Shown here: piece after piece, positions 1 to 7,764 of the stretch
Position numbering within the stretch: the first letter of the stretch is position 1
How the letters are laid out: each line of letters starts with the position of its first letter
From: an uncultured Clostridia bacterium
GTDB lineage: Bacteria > Bacillota > Clostridia > TANB77 > CAG-508
Length of the DNA: 32,865 nucleotides
Direction: 5' to 3'
NCBI GenBank assembly: GCA_944387535.1
Contig: CALXFI010000011.1
Location: forward strand, 1-32,865
Notes under the pieces: generated by a model
What the model was told of the DNA's origin: nothing
The model's database searches: none
Seen by the model: the letters and a program-made list of their open reading frames with translations, nothing else
Program-made: the position numbers and the translations under genes

Positions 1-27
1 ATATCATGAAGGGAGTTTTGTCTAGTA

Positions 28-63
28 CATAGCTAAAGCCTATGTTACTACCGGCATAGCCGG
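28..63. other. Two adjacent hairpins, unassigned
   Basis: Two inverted repeats follow each other. ACATAG (27-32) pairs with CTATGT (40-45), and CCGGC (51-55) pairs with GCCGG (59-63) around a 3-nt loop. With the stronger hairpin at 82-107 they make a compact structured stretch at the window edge. It could be the 3' part of an RNA element or a 3' UTR on either strand. I could not match it to a riboswitch class. The function is unknown and the strand undecided. Confidence 0.3.
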
Positions 64-81
64 AAGATTATTTACATGTAA

Positions 82-107
82 AAGAGGAATTCAAATGAAT
101 TCCTCTT
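82..107 (-). terminator. Terminator hairpin after the small membrane protein
   Basis: A perfect 11-bp stem, AAGAGGAATTC / GAATTCCTCTT, encloses a 4-nt loop. On the minus strand the stem runs into TTTT, and it lies 11 bases past the stop of the gene at 118-309. The plus-strand side is followed by only a short broken T stretch, so minus is the better orientation. Confidence 0.6.
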
Positions 108-117
108 ATTCTGAAGA

Positions 118-309
118 TTAGTCTTGTTTGTTATTACTCTTTTCTCCCATCCCATATGATATAAATGACACTATAAAAGTAATAAATGCACTATACAAAA
201 TGATAGGAAACATTATATCTAAATAAGGTAAGCATACAAAATTCAAATAGCTCACCAATAGATATTCTGCTAAAGTACATAACAACGAACAACAAACTCT
301 TCTCTTCAT
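118..309 (-). CDS. Small two-helix membrane protein, unknown
   Basis: A 63-residue protein that I do not recognise. It opens with Met-Lys-Arg-Arg and has two hydrophobic stretches, about residues 7-28 and 31-52, with a short charged tail (GEKSNNKQD). This suggests two membrane helices with the N-terminus inside. The case for a real gene rests on its signals: a ribosome-binding site GAGAGGA seven bases before the ATG, a promoter with 17-bp spacing at 389-417, and a hairpin terminator just after the stop. It stands alone, divergent from malQ. It has four cysteines in the first 30 residues but no clear signal-peptidase site or AgrD-like motif. Function cannot be inferred. Confidence 0.55.
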   Translation of the reverse strand: MKRRVCCSLLCTLAEYLLVSYLNFVCLPYLDIMFPIILYSAFITFIVSFISYGMGEKSNNKQD

Positions 310-388
310 TTTAATCCTCTCTTTCTATTGCTGATAATTATCTTCAAAAGTTAAAGGATTTTTACTAATATTTTTCACTATGCTTAAT

Positions 389-417
389 ATTATAACTCGT
401 TTTACATAACATATCAA
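389..417 (-). promoter_or_regulatory. Sigma-A promoter for the small membrane protein
   Basis: Read on the minus strand: -35 TTGATA (417-412), 17-nt spacer, -10 TATAAT (394-389). Transcription would start near 382, leaving a leader of roughly 70 nt before the ATG at 309. Confidence 0.65.
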
Positions 418-522
418 GTGTTTTATACTTAAATTTTAATATATTGCATTCTCCAATACTCTATATATAATTTCTTGATTTTGTACTAATATAATTTTTA
501 GTTGGCAATTAATAATTTCTTT

Positions 523-551
523 TTGACTTTGTAAAATTTTAGTGTTATTAT
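523..551 (+). promoter_or_regulatory. Promoter of malQ
   Basis: -35 TTGACT (523-528), 17-nt spacer, -10 TATTAT (546-551) preceded by TGT (an extended -10). Transcription would start near 558, giving a leader of about 34 nt before the malQ ATG at 592. GGAGG lies at 581-585. Confidence 0.7.
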
Positions 552-591
552 GTAATTGTTATATAATGTACTACAAAAAAGGAGGCTCAAA

Positions 592-2079
592 ATGAGTAAG
601 TTCAGACGGTCTAGCGGTGTAGTTATGCCTATTTTTTCAATACCATCAAAATATGGCATTGGTACACTTGGCAAAGAAGCGTACAAGTTCGTTGATTTTT
701 TGGAAATGGCTGGTCAAAAGTATTGGCAAATTTTACCTTTAGGACATACAGGGTTTGGTAACAGTCCATATCAATGTTTCTCTACAGTTGCTGGAAATCC
801 ATATTTTATTGATTTGGATTTTCTTGTAGAAATGGGTTTGTTATCAAAAAATGATTTAATTGGTCTTGATTCAGAAGATACGTCTAAAGTCGATTATCAA
901 TCTATAGAAAAGACAAGATTAAACATCCTTAGGATTGCCTACAACAATTCTTCTTTTCTAAAAGATGATTTAGAGCAATTTTGTTCTCAAAACTCTGACT
1001 GGATTTTTGATTATGCTATGTTTATGGCATTAAAGAATTATTTCAATCAAAAACCTGTCTGGGAATGGAATGATATCTCTATTATTCACAGAGAAGAAGA
1101 TGCACTTTCACATTATAGAATACTTCTTAATGAAGATATTAATTTCTATATTTTCATTCAGTATTTGTTCTTTAAACAGTGGAAGGCATTAAAAGCTTAT
1201 GCAAACCAAAAGGATATTTTAATCATTGGTGATATTCCAATGTATCCTTCGCCTGATAGCTGTGATGTATGGTGCAATCCTAAATTCTTCAAAGTTGATG
1301 TTGATTTAAAGCCACTTTGGATTGCCGGTGTCCCACCAGATTTTTATTCTGAAAATGGTCAGGTTTGGGGAAATCCTGTATATGATTGGGATACACTAAA
1401 AAATGAAGATTATTCTTGGTGGATTTGGCGAATTCGACACACTTTAGAAATTTCGGATATCATTCGGATTGACCACTTTCGTGCATTCCAGGATTATTTC
1501 CAGATTCCTGCTGATGAAGATACTGCAAAAAATGGCATCTGGCTTCCTGGGCCAAGAATGGACTTCTTTAATGTCTTACACTCTAAGCTAGGAAATGTTC
1601 CTTTTATTGCTGAAGACTTAGGCATTATTGATGACTCTGTTCGAGAACTACTTGCTCAAACTGGTTTTCCCGGTATGGCTGTTATGATTTTTAGCTTTAG
1701 AGCTAATGAAAATAATCTACACATGCCTCATAATTGGAAAACCAATAGTGTTGGTTACACTTCTACTCATGATAGTGAAACTGTAGCACAAGCTATTTGT
1801 GAGCTTTCAGATGAAGATAAAGCATTTGCTTTGGATTATATTTATTCTAATCCAAAAGAAACAATATCTTTTTCTGCAATTCGCACAGCTTTTGCGTCAC
1901 CTGCAAATATTGTTATGGTGACTATGGCTGATTTGCTATCTCTTGGAAAAGAAGGTCGCATTAATACACCTTCTACCATTGGAGGCAACTGGGAATGGCG
2001 TGCTAGTCCCAATTGTTTTTCTGAAGAATTAGCTAATAAACTTTATAAGCTTACTAAAACTTATAAACGTCTATGTTAG
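592..2079 (+). CDS. malQ: 4-alpha-glucanotransferase (amylomaltase, GH77)
   Basis: Transfers alpha-1,4-glucan segments between maltooligosaccharides (disproportionating enzyme) in the cytoplasm. It is 495 residues, the usual length for the short bacterial form. GH77 signatures run in order: GFGNSPYQ (54-61), IIGDIPMY (211-218), VPPDFYSENGQVWGNP (247-262), RIDHF (292-296, nucleophile Asp294), AEDLG (acid/base Glu341) and STHDSET (Asp394). The open frame continues 12 codons upstream, but the ATG at 592 is chosen because GGAGG precedes it by six bases and the protein start (MSKFRRSSG) fits the family. It is the only plus-strand gene, with its own promoter and terminator. Odd: it uses CGA, CGC, CGG and CGT freely for arginine (CGG at Arg6 and at Arg292 of RIDHF), unlike the AGA-dominated minus-strand genes. 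This suggests a different origin. Confidence 0.95.
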   Translation: MSKFRRSSGVVMPIFSIPSKYGIGTLGKEAYKFVDFLEMAGQKYWQILPLGHTGFGNSPYQCFSTVAGNPYFIDLDFLVEMGLLSKNDLIGLDSEDTSKVDYQSIEKTRLNILRIAYNNSSFLKDDLEQFCSQNSDWIFDYAMFMALKNYFNQKPVWEWNDISIIHREEDALSHYRILLNEDINFYIFIQYLFFKQWKALKAYANQKDILIIGDIPMYPSPDSCDVWCNPKFFKVDVDLKPLWIAGVPPDFYSENGQVWGNPVYDWDTLKNEDYSWWIWRIRHTLEISDIIRIDHFRAFQDYFQIPADEDTAKNGIWLPGPRMDFFNVLHSKLGNVPFIAEDLGIIDDSVRELLAQTGFPGMAVMIFSFRANENNLHMPHNWKTNSVGYTSTHDSETVAQAICELSDEDKAFALDYIYSNPKETISFSAIRTAFASPANIVMVTMADLLSLGKEGRINTPSTIGGNWEWRASPNCFSEELANKLYKLTKTYKRLC

Positions 2080-2115
2080 TTCTTAAGAAATAGCAAATTT
2101 TGAGTTTCACTTTTT

Positions 2116-2150
2116 AAGGGAGAAACATTTAATAATGTTTCTCCCTTTTT
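2116..2150 (+). terminator. Rho-independent terminator of malQ
   Basis: A perfect 14-bp stem, AAGGGAGAAACATT / AATGTTTCTCCCTT, with a TAAT loop, followed by TTT A TTTT on the plus strand. It lies 36 bases after the malQ stop. Confidence 0.9.
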
Positions 2151-2159
2151 ATTTTCTCT

Positions 2160-2188
2160 AAAAAAAGATTGCTATTATATAGCAATCT
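2160..2188 (-). terminator. Terminator of the tRNA operon
   Basis: On the minus strand a 10-bp stem, AGATTGCTAT / ATAGCAATCT, with a 3-nt loop is followed by a T run (complement of the A run at 2161-2166). It sits five bases past the CCA end of tRNA-Phe and faces the malQ terminator back to back. Confidence 0.9.
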
Positions 2189-2192
2189 CTTC

Positions 2193-2268
2193 TGGTGGCT
2201 TGAAGTGGAATCGAACCACTGACACAGGGATTTTCAGTCCCTTGCTCTACCAACTGAGCTATCAAGCC
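2193..2268 (-). tRNA. tRNA-Phe (GAA)
   Basis: A 76-nt cloverleaf with acceptor GGCTTGA / TCAAGCC, D arm GCTCAGTTGGTAGAGC, anticodon loop CTGAAAA with anticodon GAA, and T arm containing GGTTCGATTCC. The CCA end is encoded (complement at 2193-2195). It is the last of three tRNAs in one transcript. Confidence 0.97.
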
Positions 2269-2281
2269 ATATATAAAAAAA

Positions 2282-2358
2282 TGGCGACCTGGAACGGGCT
2301 CGAACCGTCGACCTCTAGCGTGACAGGCTAGCGTTCTAACCAACTGAACTACCAGGCC
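2282..2358 (-). tRNA. tRNA-Asp (GTC)
   Basis: A 77-nt cloverleaf with acceptor GGCCTGG / CCAGGTC (one G-T pair), anticodon loop CTGTCAC with anticodon GTC, T arm containing GGTTCGAGCCC, discriminator G and encoded CCA. It is 13 bases upstream of tRNA-Phe in the same operon. Confidence 0.97.
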
Positions 2359-2366
2359 GTAAAACA

Positions 2367-2442
2367 TGGTGGTCGCTACAGGGCTCGAACCTGTGACCCC
2401 CTGCTTGTAAGGCAGATGCTCTCCCAGCTGAGCTAAGCGACC
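2367..2442 (-). tRNA. tRNA-Val (TAC)
   Basis: A 76-nt cloverleaf with acceptor GGTCGCT / AGCGACC, anticodon loop CTTACAA with anticodon TAC, T arm containing GGTTCGAGCCC and encoded CCA. It is the first gene of the Val-Asp-Phe operon, starting about 20 bases after the -10 box. Confidence 0.97.
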
Positions 2443-2462
2443 ATGTTCTTCCGACGAAATTT

Positions 2463-2491
2463 ATTATACTAATTTTTTTAATGATTGTCAA
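2463..2491 (-). promoter_or_regulatory. Consensus promoter of the tRNA operon
   Basis: Minus strand: -35 TTGACA (2491-2486), exactly 17 nt, -10 TATAAT (2468-2463). Both hexamers match the sigma-A consensus perfectly, as expected of a strong stable-RNA promoter. Confidence 0.9.
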
Positions 2492-2552
2492 TAGTTTTTT
2501 GTAAATTTTTTCAGCTTTTTTCAAATTTTGGATTATTTCTTTTGTATAAAGC

Positions 2553-2585
2553 TACAAGAGAGCCTAAACTCTCTTGTATTTTTTC
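2553..2585. terminator. Hairpin after the glycosyltransferase gene, orientation unclear
   Basis: A 10-bp stem, TACAAGAGAG / CTCTCTTGTA, with a 6-nt loop lies 11 bases beyond the stop at 2590. The good T run (TTTTTT) is on the plus-strand side. On the minus strand the stem is followed by GCTTTATAC, a poor U tract. It may act in both directions, or mainly block plus-strand read-through. Confidence 0.45.
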
Positions 2586-2589
2586 TGGT

Positions 2590-3882
2590 TTAAGCATATG
2601 CTTGACGTTTTTTAAAGCTAAGTAAATTAGTAATTTCATTTTCTGTATTTTTAGATTTCTTAGTTTTTCTAGCTCTTTCTTGTTCAAGCTCTCTTTTTTG
2701 TTTTTCAGCCATAGATTGACAAATTGCTTTTTGATATGCAAAATGTGTATCTTGTGCTATTTTACTCCAATTATAATCATTTCTAACCTTATTTTTTGCT
2801 CTTCTTGTAATATCTGCACATAATTTATGATCAAACAATAATTCTAATATTGAATCTGCAATTGAATTTGGATTACCACAATATGTTTTCATTCCATTTA
2901 CTTTATGCTCTACTATTTCATTTAAGCCACCTATATCTGATACAACAACAGGTCTTTCTGAAAGCATTGCTTCTAGAGCTACTATTCCAAATGGCTCATA
3001 TGTACTTGGAAATACTGCTATATCTGCTGCCTTATACATTCTTTGAACATTTTTACCATTCATATATCCTGCAAAATATACTTTATTTCCTAAACCTAAA
3101 TTATTTACTTCTTGTCTTAATTCTTCTTCCATTCCGCCTCTACCACATATAACAAGTTTTGCATCGTGGTAACCATTTAATATCTTAGGCATAGCTGCTA
3201 TCAAATGTTGAACACCTTTTTCATAAACAAGTCTTCCCATAAATAATATAATTTTTTCATTATCCATTGCATATTTTCTTCTAAAATTATAATCTCTTTC
3301 AATGCCGTTAAATAGATTCAAATTAACTCCATTTGGTACTACATTTATCTTATCATATGGTAAACCAAATAATCTTTGTAATTCATTTTTCATATAGTTA
3401 CTGTTAACTATTACTTCAGCTGCTTCATATGTAAGCATCCATTCTGTATCATTTATATATCTTTGTTGTTCATCATGAATACCACTATTTCTTCCAGATT
3501 CTGTTGCATGTATTGTTGCGACAATTGGAATATTATAAGAATTTTTTAAAGTTTTAGCACAATAAGCTACTAACCAATCATGGGCGTGAATAACATCAAA
3601 ATTTCCTTCTTTCAACATAATTTCATTTGCTTTAGCTATCATATTGAAATTTAATTGTAAAATCCAATCTATAAAATTATTAGGATTAATCATATAGTTA
3701 TCAACTCTATATACTTTTACACCTTTATCATCCTCAAAATAAGGTGCATCTCCTTCTCTATAAGTAATTACTGTTACATCATGTCCATCTTTATGTAATG
3801 TTCTTGATAAATCGTATACTACTCTTGCGATTCCTCCTACCACTCTTGGTGGATATTCCCATGTTAACATTAGTATCTTCAT
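2590..3882 (-). CDS. GT4 glycosyltransferase, glycogen/alpha-glucan synthase-like
   Basis: A 430-residue retaining glycosyltransferase with two Rossmann halves. The N-terminus (MKILMLTWEYPPRVVGGI) carries the WEYPP and GG donor-site signature of GT4 glycogen-synthase-like enzymes. The C-terminal half has FMGRLVYEKGVQHLI (about 216-230), VICGRGG, and the acceptor/donor loop YEPFGIVALEAM with the family E-x7-E pair. A Lys/Glu-rich tail of about 40 residues follows the fold and may be disordered. The start has GGGAG nine bases upstream. The likely role is nucleotide-sugar-dependent elongation of an alpha-glucan, consistent with malQ next door, but GT4 enzymes are diverse and the substrate is not shown by sequence. 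It is transcribed alone: a terminator for accC lies upstream and the tRNA operon downstream. Confidence 0.8.
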   Translation of the reverse strand: MKILMLTWEYPPRVVGGIARVVYDLSRTLHKDGHDVTVITYREGDAPYFEDDKGVKVYRVDNYMINPNNFIDWILQLNFNMIAKANEIMLKEGNFDVIHAHDWLVAYCAKTLKNSYNIPIVATIHATESGRNSGIHDEQQRYINDTEWMLTYEAAEVIVNSNYMKNELQRLFGLPYDKINVVPNGVNLNLFNGIERDYNFRRKYAMDNEKIILFMGRLVYEKGVQHLIAAMPKILNGYHDAKLVICGRGGMEEELRQEVNNLGLGNKVYFAGYMNGKNVQRMYKAADIAVFPSTYEPFGIVALEAMLSERPVVVSDIGGLNEIVEHKVNGMKTYCGNPNSIADSILELLFDHKLCADITRRAKNKVRNDYNWSKIAQDTHFAYQKAICQSMAEKQKRELEQERARKTKKSKNTENEITNLLSFKKRQAYA

Positions 3883-3974
3883 TAAAATTCTCCCTTTCTT
3901 TTCTTATATTTTCTTTTGTTTTTTTATTTTTGATTCTATTTTGACATTCTCTTACATTATTGTATACAAATTTT

Positions 3975-4018
3975 CAAAAAAAGTAAATGCCTTTTTTAAA
4001 AAAACATTCACTTTTTTT
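3975..4018 (-). terminator. Terminator of the fatty-acid operon
   Basis: On the minus strand AAAAAGTGAATG pairs with CATTTACTTTTT (one G-T pair), and the loop itself holds a T-run/A-run pair. The stem ends in a run of Ts. It lies 24 bases past the accC stop. Confidence 0.75.
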
Positions 4019-4041
4019 ATTCTTTTTTTAATTATATGCAA

Positions 4042-5394
4042 TTAATTAGATTTCTTTCCAAATTTTTTTGAAATAAATGAAGTATCATAATTATTATTTT
4101 TAAAATCTTCATCTTCTAATATTTTTAAAATAAAATCCGCATTTGTTTTAATTCCCTCAACCACTAATTCTGCTATACTACTTTTCATTTTAGCAATTGA
4201 TTCATTTCTATCTTTTCCGTGAACTATAATTTTAGCTATCATTGAGTCATATGTTGGCGGTATTTTATATCCAGGATAAATTGCTGTATCAATTCTTACA
4301 CCATTTCCACCTGGTAAATGTAAGTCTGTTATTGTTCCTGGGCAAGGCATAAAGTTTTTATCTGGGTCTTCTGCATTTATTCTAACTTCTAGACTATGTC
4401 CTGTAAAAGTTATATCTTTTTGCTTAAAACTTAAATGCTCTCCACTTGCAATTTTTATTTGTTCTTTTATTATATCAATACCTGTTACCATTTCAGTTAC
4501 TGGATGTTCTACTTGAACTCTAGTATTCATTTCCATAAAATAAAAGTCTTTATTTTTATCTACCAAAAATTCAATTGTACCAGCATTAGTATATCCTATT
4601 TCTTTAACAGCATTTACTGCCACTTCTCCCATTTTCTTTCTTGTCTTATCATCTAATATAGGAGATGGTGTTTCTTCCAATACTTTTTGATTTCTTCTTT
4701 GTACTGAGCAATCTCTTTCACCTAAATGAACGCAATTTCCATGTTCATCTGCTAACACTTGAATTTCCACATGTCTTGGATTTTCTACAAACTTTTCTAA
4801 ATAAAGACTGTCATCATTAAAAGAAATTTTTGCTTCTTGTTTTACTAAATCATATTCTTTTTCTAGTTGCTCTTTATTATATGCAACACGAATACCTCTT
4901 CCGCCACCACCAGCTGATGCTTTTAGCATTACAGGATATTTTATTTGCTCTGCTAAAGAAACTGCTTCATCTTTAGATTTTATCAAACCTTCAGAGCCTG
5001 GTACTACTGGTACACCTGCTTTTTTCATTGTTTCTTTTGCTTTTGATTTATTTCCAAGTAATTCTATTAATTTGTAATTTGGTCCAATAAATTTTATTCC
5101 CATTTCTTCACAAATTTTAGCAAAAGTACTATTTTCTGATAAAAATCCAAATCCAGGATGAATACTATCTGCACCTGTTAAGCAAGCTGCTTCTAAAATA
5201 GCTTTCATATTTAAATAGCTCTTATTAGAGGCTGCTGGTCCAACACAAATAGCTTCATCTGCTAAACTCACATGTAAAGCTGTTTTATCTGCTTCTGAAT
5301 ATATTGCAACAGTTCTAATTCCCATCTCTCTACATGCTCTAATAATCCTTACCGCAATTTCTCCACGATTAGCTATCAATACTTTCTTTAACAT
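4042..5394 (-). CDS. accC: Acetyl-CoA carboxylase, biotin carboxylase subunit
   Basis: Carboxylates the biotin on AccB using ATP and bicarbonate, the first half-reaction of malonyl-CoA synthesis. Its 450 residues are full length. The N-terminal biotin-carboxylase fold begins MLKKVLIANRGEIAVRIIRA, followed by the ATP-grasp domain with the glycine-rich loop KASAGGGGRGIR and the metal/biotin site EMNTRVQVEHPVTE, then the C-terminal domain with RINAEDP. It is the last gene of fabH-fabD-fabG-fabF-accB-fabZ-accC, 17 bases after fabZ, with GGGAG upstream of the ATG and a terminator behind. The carboxyltransferase genes accD and accA, which often follow in clostridia, are not here and must be elsewhere. 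Confidence 0.97.
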   Translation of the reverse strand: MLKKVLIANRGEIAVRIIRACREMGIRTVAIYSEADKTALHVSLADEAICVGPAASNKSYLNMKAILEAACLTGADSIHPGFGFLSENSTFAKICEEMGIKFIGPNYKLIELLGNKSKAKETMKKAGVPVVPGSEGLIKSKDEAVSLAEQIKYPVMLKASAGGGGRGIRVAYNKEQLEKEYDLVKQEAKISFNDDSLYLEKFVENPRHVEIQVLADEHGNCVHLGERDCSVQRRNQKVLEETPSPILDDKTRKKMGEVAVNAVKEIGYTNAGTIEFLVDKNKDFYFMEMNTRVQVEHPVTEMVTGIDIIKEQIKIASGEHLSFKQKDITFTGHSLEVRINAEDPDKNFMPCPGTITDLHLPGGNGVRIDTAIYPGYKIPPTYDSMIAKIIVHGKDRNESIAKMKSSIAELVVEGIKTNADFILKILEDEDFKNNNYDTSFISKKFGKKSN

Positions 5395-5411
5395 CTTATT
5401 CTCCCTTTCAT

Positions 5412-5837
5412 TTATACAATTGCAAAAGTTAATTCACCTTTTGCTGCTACTTTTCCATCAACTGTAGCTATGGCCTCTCCTATTCCTATAGGACCTTTTC
5501 TTTTTATTATCTTAACTTCTAATTTTAAAGTATCTCCAGGCACTACTTGTTTTTTAAAACGTATTTTATCAATTCCTCCAAATAAAGCATTTCTACCTTT
5601 ATTTTCCTCCATAGAAAGAATTGCAACTGCTCCTGTTTGAGCAAGTGATTCTACAATTAACACTCCTGGCATTATTGGGTTTCCAGGAAAATGTCCTTTA
5701 AAATAATATTCCTCCTCGCTAACATGCTTATATGCTGTTGCACTTTCTCCTGGTACATATTCTTCTACTTCATCAATCATTAAGAAAGGTTCTCTTTGTG
5801 GTATTATATTTTTTATCCCTTCTTTATCTAAAACCAT
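5412..5837 (-). CDS. fabZ: 3-hydroxyacyl-ACP dehydratase FabZ
   Basis: Dehydrates 3-hydroxyacyl-ACP to trans-2-enoyl-ACP in fatty-acid elongation. It is a 141-residue hot-dog fold protein of normal length. The active site is visible as [13 protein letters not shown] with catalytic His49 and as ESLAQTGAV with Glu63. The start ATG follows GGAGG by seven bases and lies only 11 bases after the accB stop, so translation is probably coupled. Its position between accB and accC is the standard clostridial order. Confidence 0.96.
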   Translation of the reverse strand: MVLDKEGIKNIIPQREPFLMIDEVEEYVPGESATAYKHVSEEEYYFKGHFPGNPIMPGVLIVESLAQTGAVAILSMEENKGRNALFGGIDKIRFKKQVVPGDTLKLEVKIIKRKGPIGIGEAIATVDGKVAAKGELTFAIV

Positions 5838-5848
5838 TGTTATTCCTC

Positions 5849-6334
5849 CTATTTTATTTTGAATAATGGTGTTCCATATTCTACTACATCTTCATTATTT
5901 ACACAAACTTCTACTATTTCACCATCAAATTCTGATTCAATTTCATTCATCAATTTCATAGCTTCTACAATACATAAAACTTGACCTTTATGTACCTTGT
6001 CACCTACTTTAACAAATGGTTCTTTATCTGGTGAAGAACTTGCATAAAATGTTCCTACCATTGGGCTTTTTACTATTTTTAAGTTTTCATCTTCTTTATC
6101 TTTTCCTTCTGACTCATCTTTTTTTACTATAGCTGTTTGTTGCTCTTTAGTAACAACTGGTGTTGTCATTGGTGCACTTGCTTCTATAACATTACCTGGT
6201 GCTGTAATTACGACCTCTTTTTCAGTATTTTTCTTCATTTTTATTTTAATACCTTCTGGGAATTCTATCTCTAAAGAATCTATTTTTGAATCTCCCATAT
6301 CATCCATCAATTTTTTAATATCTTTATAATCCAT
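5849..6334 (-). CDS. accB: Biotin carboxyl carrier protein of acetyl-CoA carboxylase
   Basis: Carries the biotin that shuttles CO2 from AccC to the carboxyltransferase. Its 161 residues comprise a short N-terminal helix region (1-40), an Ala/Pro/Thr and charged linker (about 45-85) and a C-terminal biotinyl domain (about 86-161). The biotinylation motif is VEAMKLMNE with the acceptor Lys127. [12 protein letters not shown] at 91-102 is the conserved start of the lipoyl/biotinyl fold with its thumb. The ATG has GGAGGAAAT upstream. The gene follows fabF after an 87-base gap that contains one copy of a dispersed repeat (6368-6421). Confidence 0.96.
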   Translation of the reverse strand: MDYKDIKKLMDDMGDSKIDSLEIEFPEGIKIKMKKNTEKEVVITAPGNVIEASAPMTTPVVTKEQQTAIVKKDESEGKDKEDENLKIVKSPMVGTFYASSSPDKEPFVKVGDKVHKGQVLCIVEAMKLMNEIESEFDGEIVEVCVNNEDVVEYGTPLFKIK

Positions 6335-6367
6335 TTTATTTCCTCCTATTATAGATTATTTTTGAAA

Positions 6368-6421
6368 GATGTGTCCCAAACGCGAATTTTTTTACGTAAA
6401 GGAAACGTCCCAAATGCGAAA
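6368..6421 (+). repeat. Dispersed ~54-bp element, copy 1 (fabF/accB gap)
   Basis: Architecture: GATGTGTCCC, a spacer with GCGAA, a T-rich middle, then AGGAAACGTCCC and a second GCGAA. The two GTCCC...GCGAA units are direct repeats spaced 34 bases apart. It ends one base from the fabF stop codon at 6422. Copies 2-4 are at 9462-9516, 21959-22010 and 29369-29422. The central hairpin is weak in this copy (ACG/CGT only). Confidence 0.8.
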
Positions 6422-7657
6422 TTATTTGTATTCTTTTAGCAATAAACTACTATTATGTCCTCCAAATCCTAATGAATTTGATATTGCATATTTGATTTCT
6501 ACATTTCTTCCTTCATTTGGTACTACATCCAAATCACATTCTTCATCTGGTACTTTGTAATTTATTGTTGCAGGTACGAATCCTTCTTCTATTGCTTTGC
6601 TACACACTATTGCTTCTACTCCTCCTGCTGCTCCTAATAAATGACCAGTATGTCCTTTTGTTGAGCTTACCATTACTTTTTTAGCTACTTCTTCTCCTAA
6701 TGCTGTTTTTATTGCTTGTGTCTCACAAGAATCATTTAAATGTGTTGAAGTTCCATGAGCATTTATATATGTAATTTCTTCTGGTTTTACATTTCCTTCT
6801 TCCATTGCTAATTTCATAGCTCTTGCTCCACCTTCTCCACCTGGTGCTGGTGAAGTAATGTGATATGCATCTGAAGTTGCTCCATAACCTACTACTTCTG
6901 CGTAAATTTTTGCACCTCTAGCCTTTGCGTGTTCTAATTCTTCTAGTATTACAACTCCTGCTCCTTCTCCCATTACAAATCCACTTCTTTCTTTATCAAA
7001 TGGGATACTTGCTCTATTTTTATCTTCAGCTTTTGTTAAAGCTTTTATATTTGTAAATCCTGCAATACTAAGTGGTGTAATTCCTGCTTCTGTTCCTCCT
7101 GCTATTACAATATCTTGATATCCATGTTTTATCATTCTAAAGCTTTCACCGATACAATGTGTTCCTGTTGCACAAGCTGTTACCATTGCAAAAGATTCTC
7201 CTTTTGCTCCCATATCAATTGCAACATTTCCTGTTGCCATATTTAATATTCCCATTGGTATATACATAGGAGATACTCTATCTGGTCCTTTTTCATTACA
7301 TTTTTTGTTTTCTCTTTCTATTGTTTCAATTCCACCTATTCCAGAACCGATTACAACTCCTACTCTTTCCATGTTTTCTTTTTCTCTATCTAATCCACTA
7401 TCTTTCCACGCTTCTCTTGTTGCAATCATGGCATATTGTGAAAATTTATCTAATCTTTTAGCTTCTCTTCTATCGAAATAATCTTCTGGATTATAGTCTT
7501 TCACTTCTGCTGCTAGTTTTACTTTAAAATTAGTTGTATCAAATGATTTTATATAATCAATTCCACATTTTCCATCTTTGATACCTTTCCAAAACTCTTC
7601 TACATTATTTCCTAATGGAGTTATTGCTCCTAAACCTGTAATTACAACTCTTCTCAT
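6422..7657 (-). CDS. fabF: 3-oxoacyl-ACP synthase II
   Basis: Condenses malonyl-ACP with acyl-ACP in each elongation round. It is 411 residues, the normal length of a KAS II thiolase-fold protein. The catalytic triad is Cys162 (VTACATGTH), His301 (NAHGTSTHLND) and His339 (KGHTGHLLGAAGG). The start ATG has AAGGAG ten bases upstream. It is separated from fabG by 107 bases holding a 20-bp sequence (7725-7744) nearly identical to one in front of fabH, so fabF may have its own regulated promoter. The stop codon abuts a dispersed repeat. Confidence 0.97.
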   Translation of the reverse strand: MRRVVITGLGAITPLGNNVEEFWKGIKDGKCGIDYIKSFDTTNFKVKLAAEVKDYNPEDYFDRREAKRLDKFSQYAMIATREAWKDSGLDREKENMERVGVVIGSGIGGIETIERENKKCNEKGPDRVSPMYIPMGILNMATGNVAIDMGAKGESFAMVTACATGTHCIGESFRMIKHGYQDIVIAGGTEAGITPLSIAGFTNIKALTKAEDKNRASIPFDKERSGFVMGEGAGVVILEELEHAKARGAKIYAEVVGYGATSDAYHITSPAPGGEGGARAMKLAMEEGNVKPEEITYINAHGTSTHLNDSCETQAIKTALGEEVAKKVMVSSTKGHTGHLLGAAGGVEAIVCSKAIEEGFVPATINYKVPDEECDLDVVPNEGRNVEIKYAISNSLGFGGHNSSLLLKEYK

Positions 7658-7724
7658 TTTAAAATCTCCTTATTCTCTTAAAAATTACACTTTAATATTT
7701 TATCACATTTTTAAAGATTTTTCT

Positions 7725-7744
7725 ATTAGTATACCTGGTCGAAT
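7725..7744 (-). promoter_or_regulatory. Putative operator upstream of fabF
   Basis: Plus-strand reading ATTAGTATACCTGGTCGAAT. With its TTTTTCT flank it matches the sequence at 10498-10517 upstream of fabH at about 24 of 28 positions. On the minus strand it contains TATACT, a possible -10 box. The half ending in ACTAAT resembles half of the FapR palindrome known from Bacillus, but the other half does not, so the regulator is not assigned. Confidence 0.5.
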
Positions 7745-7764
7745 TTTTCCTACATAACTTTTTG

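Noticed and set aside
1..80. c-di-GMP-I or purine riboswitch
   Set aside because: An AAAGCC segment and hairpins are present, but the conserved core sequences of these classes are not.
2158..2524. Short minus-strand reading frames over the tRNA genes
   Set aside because: They are translations of tRNA-Phe, -Asp and -Val and have no initiation signals.
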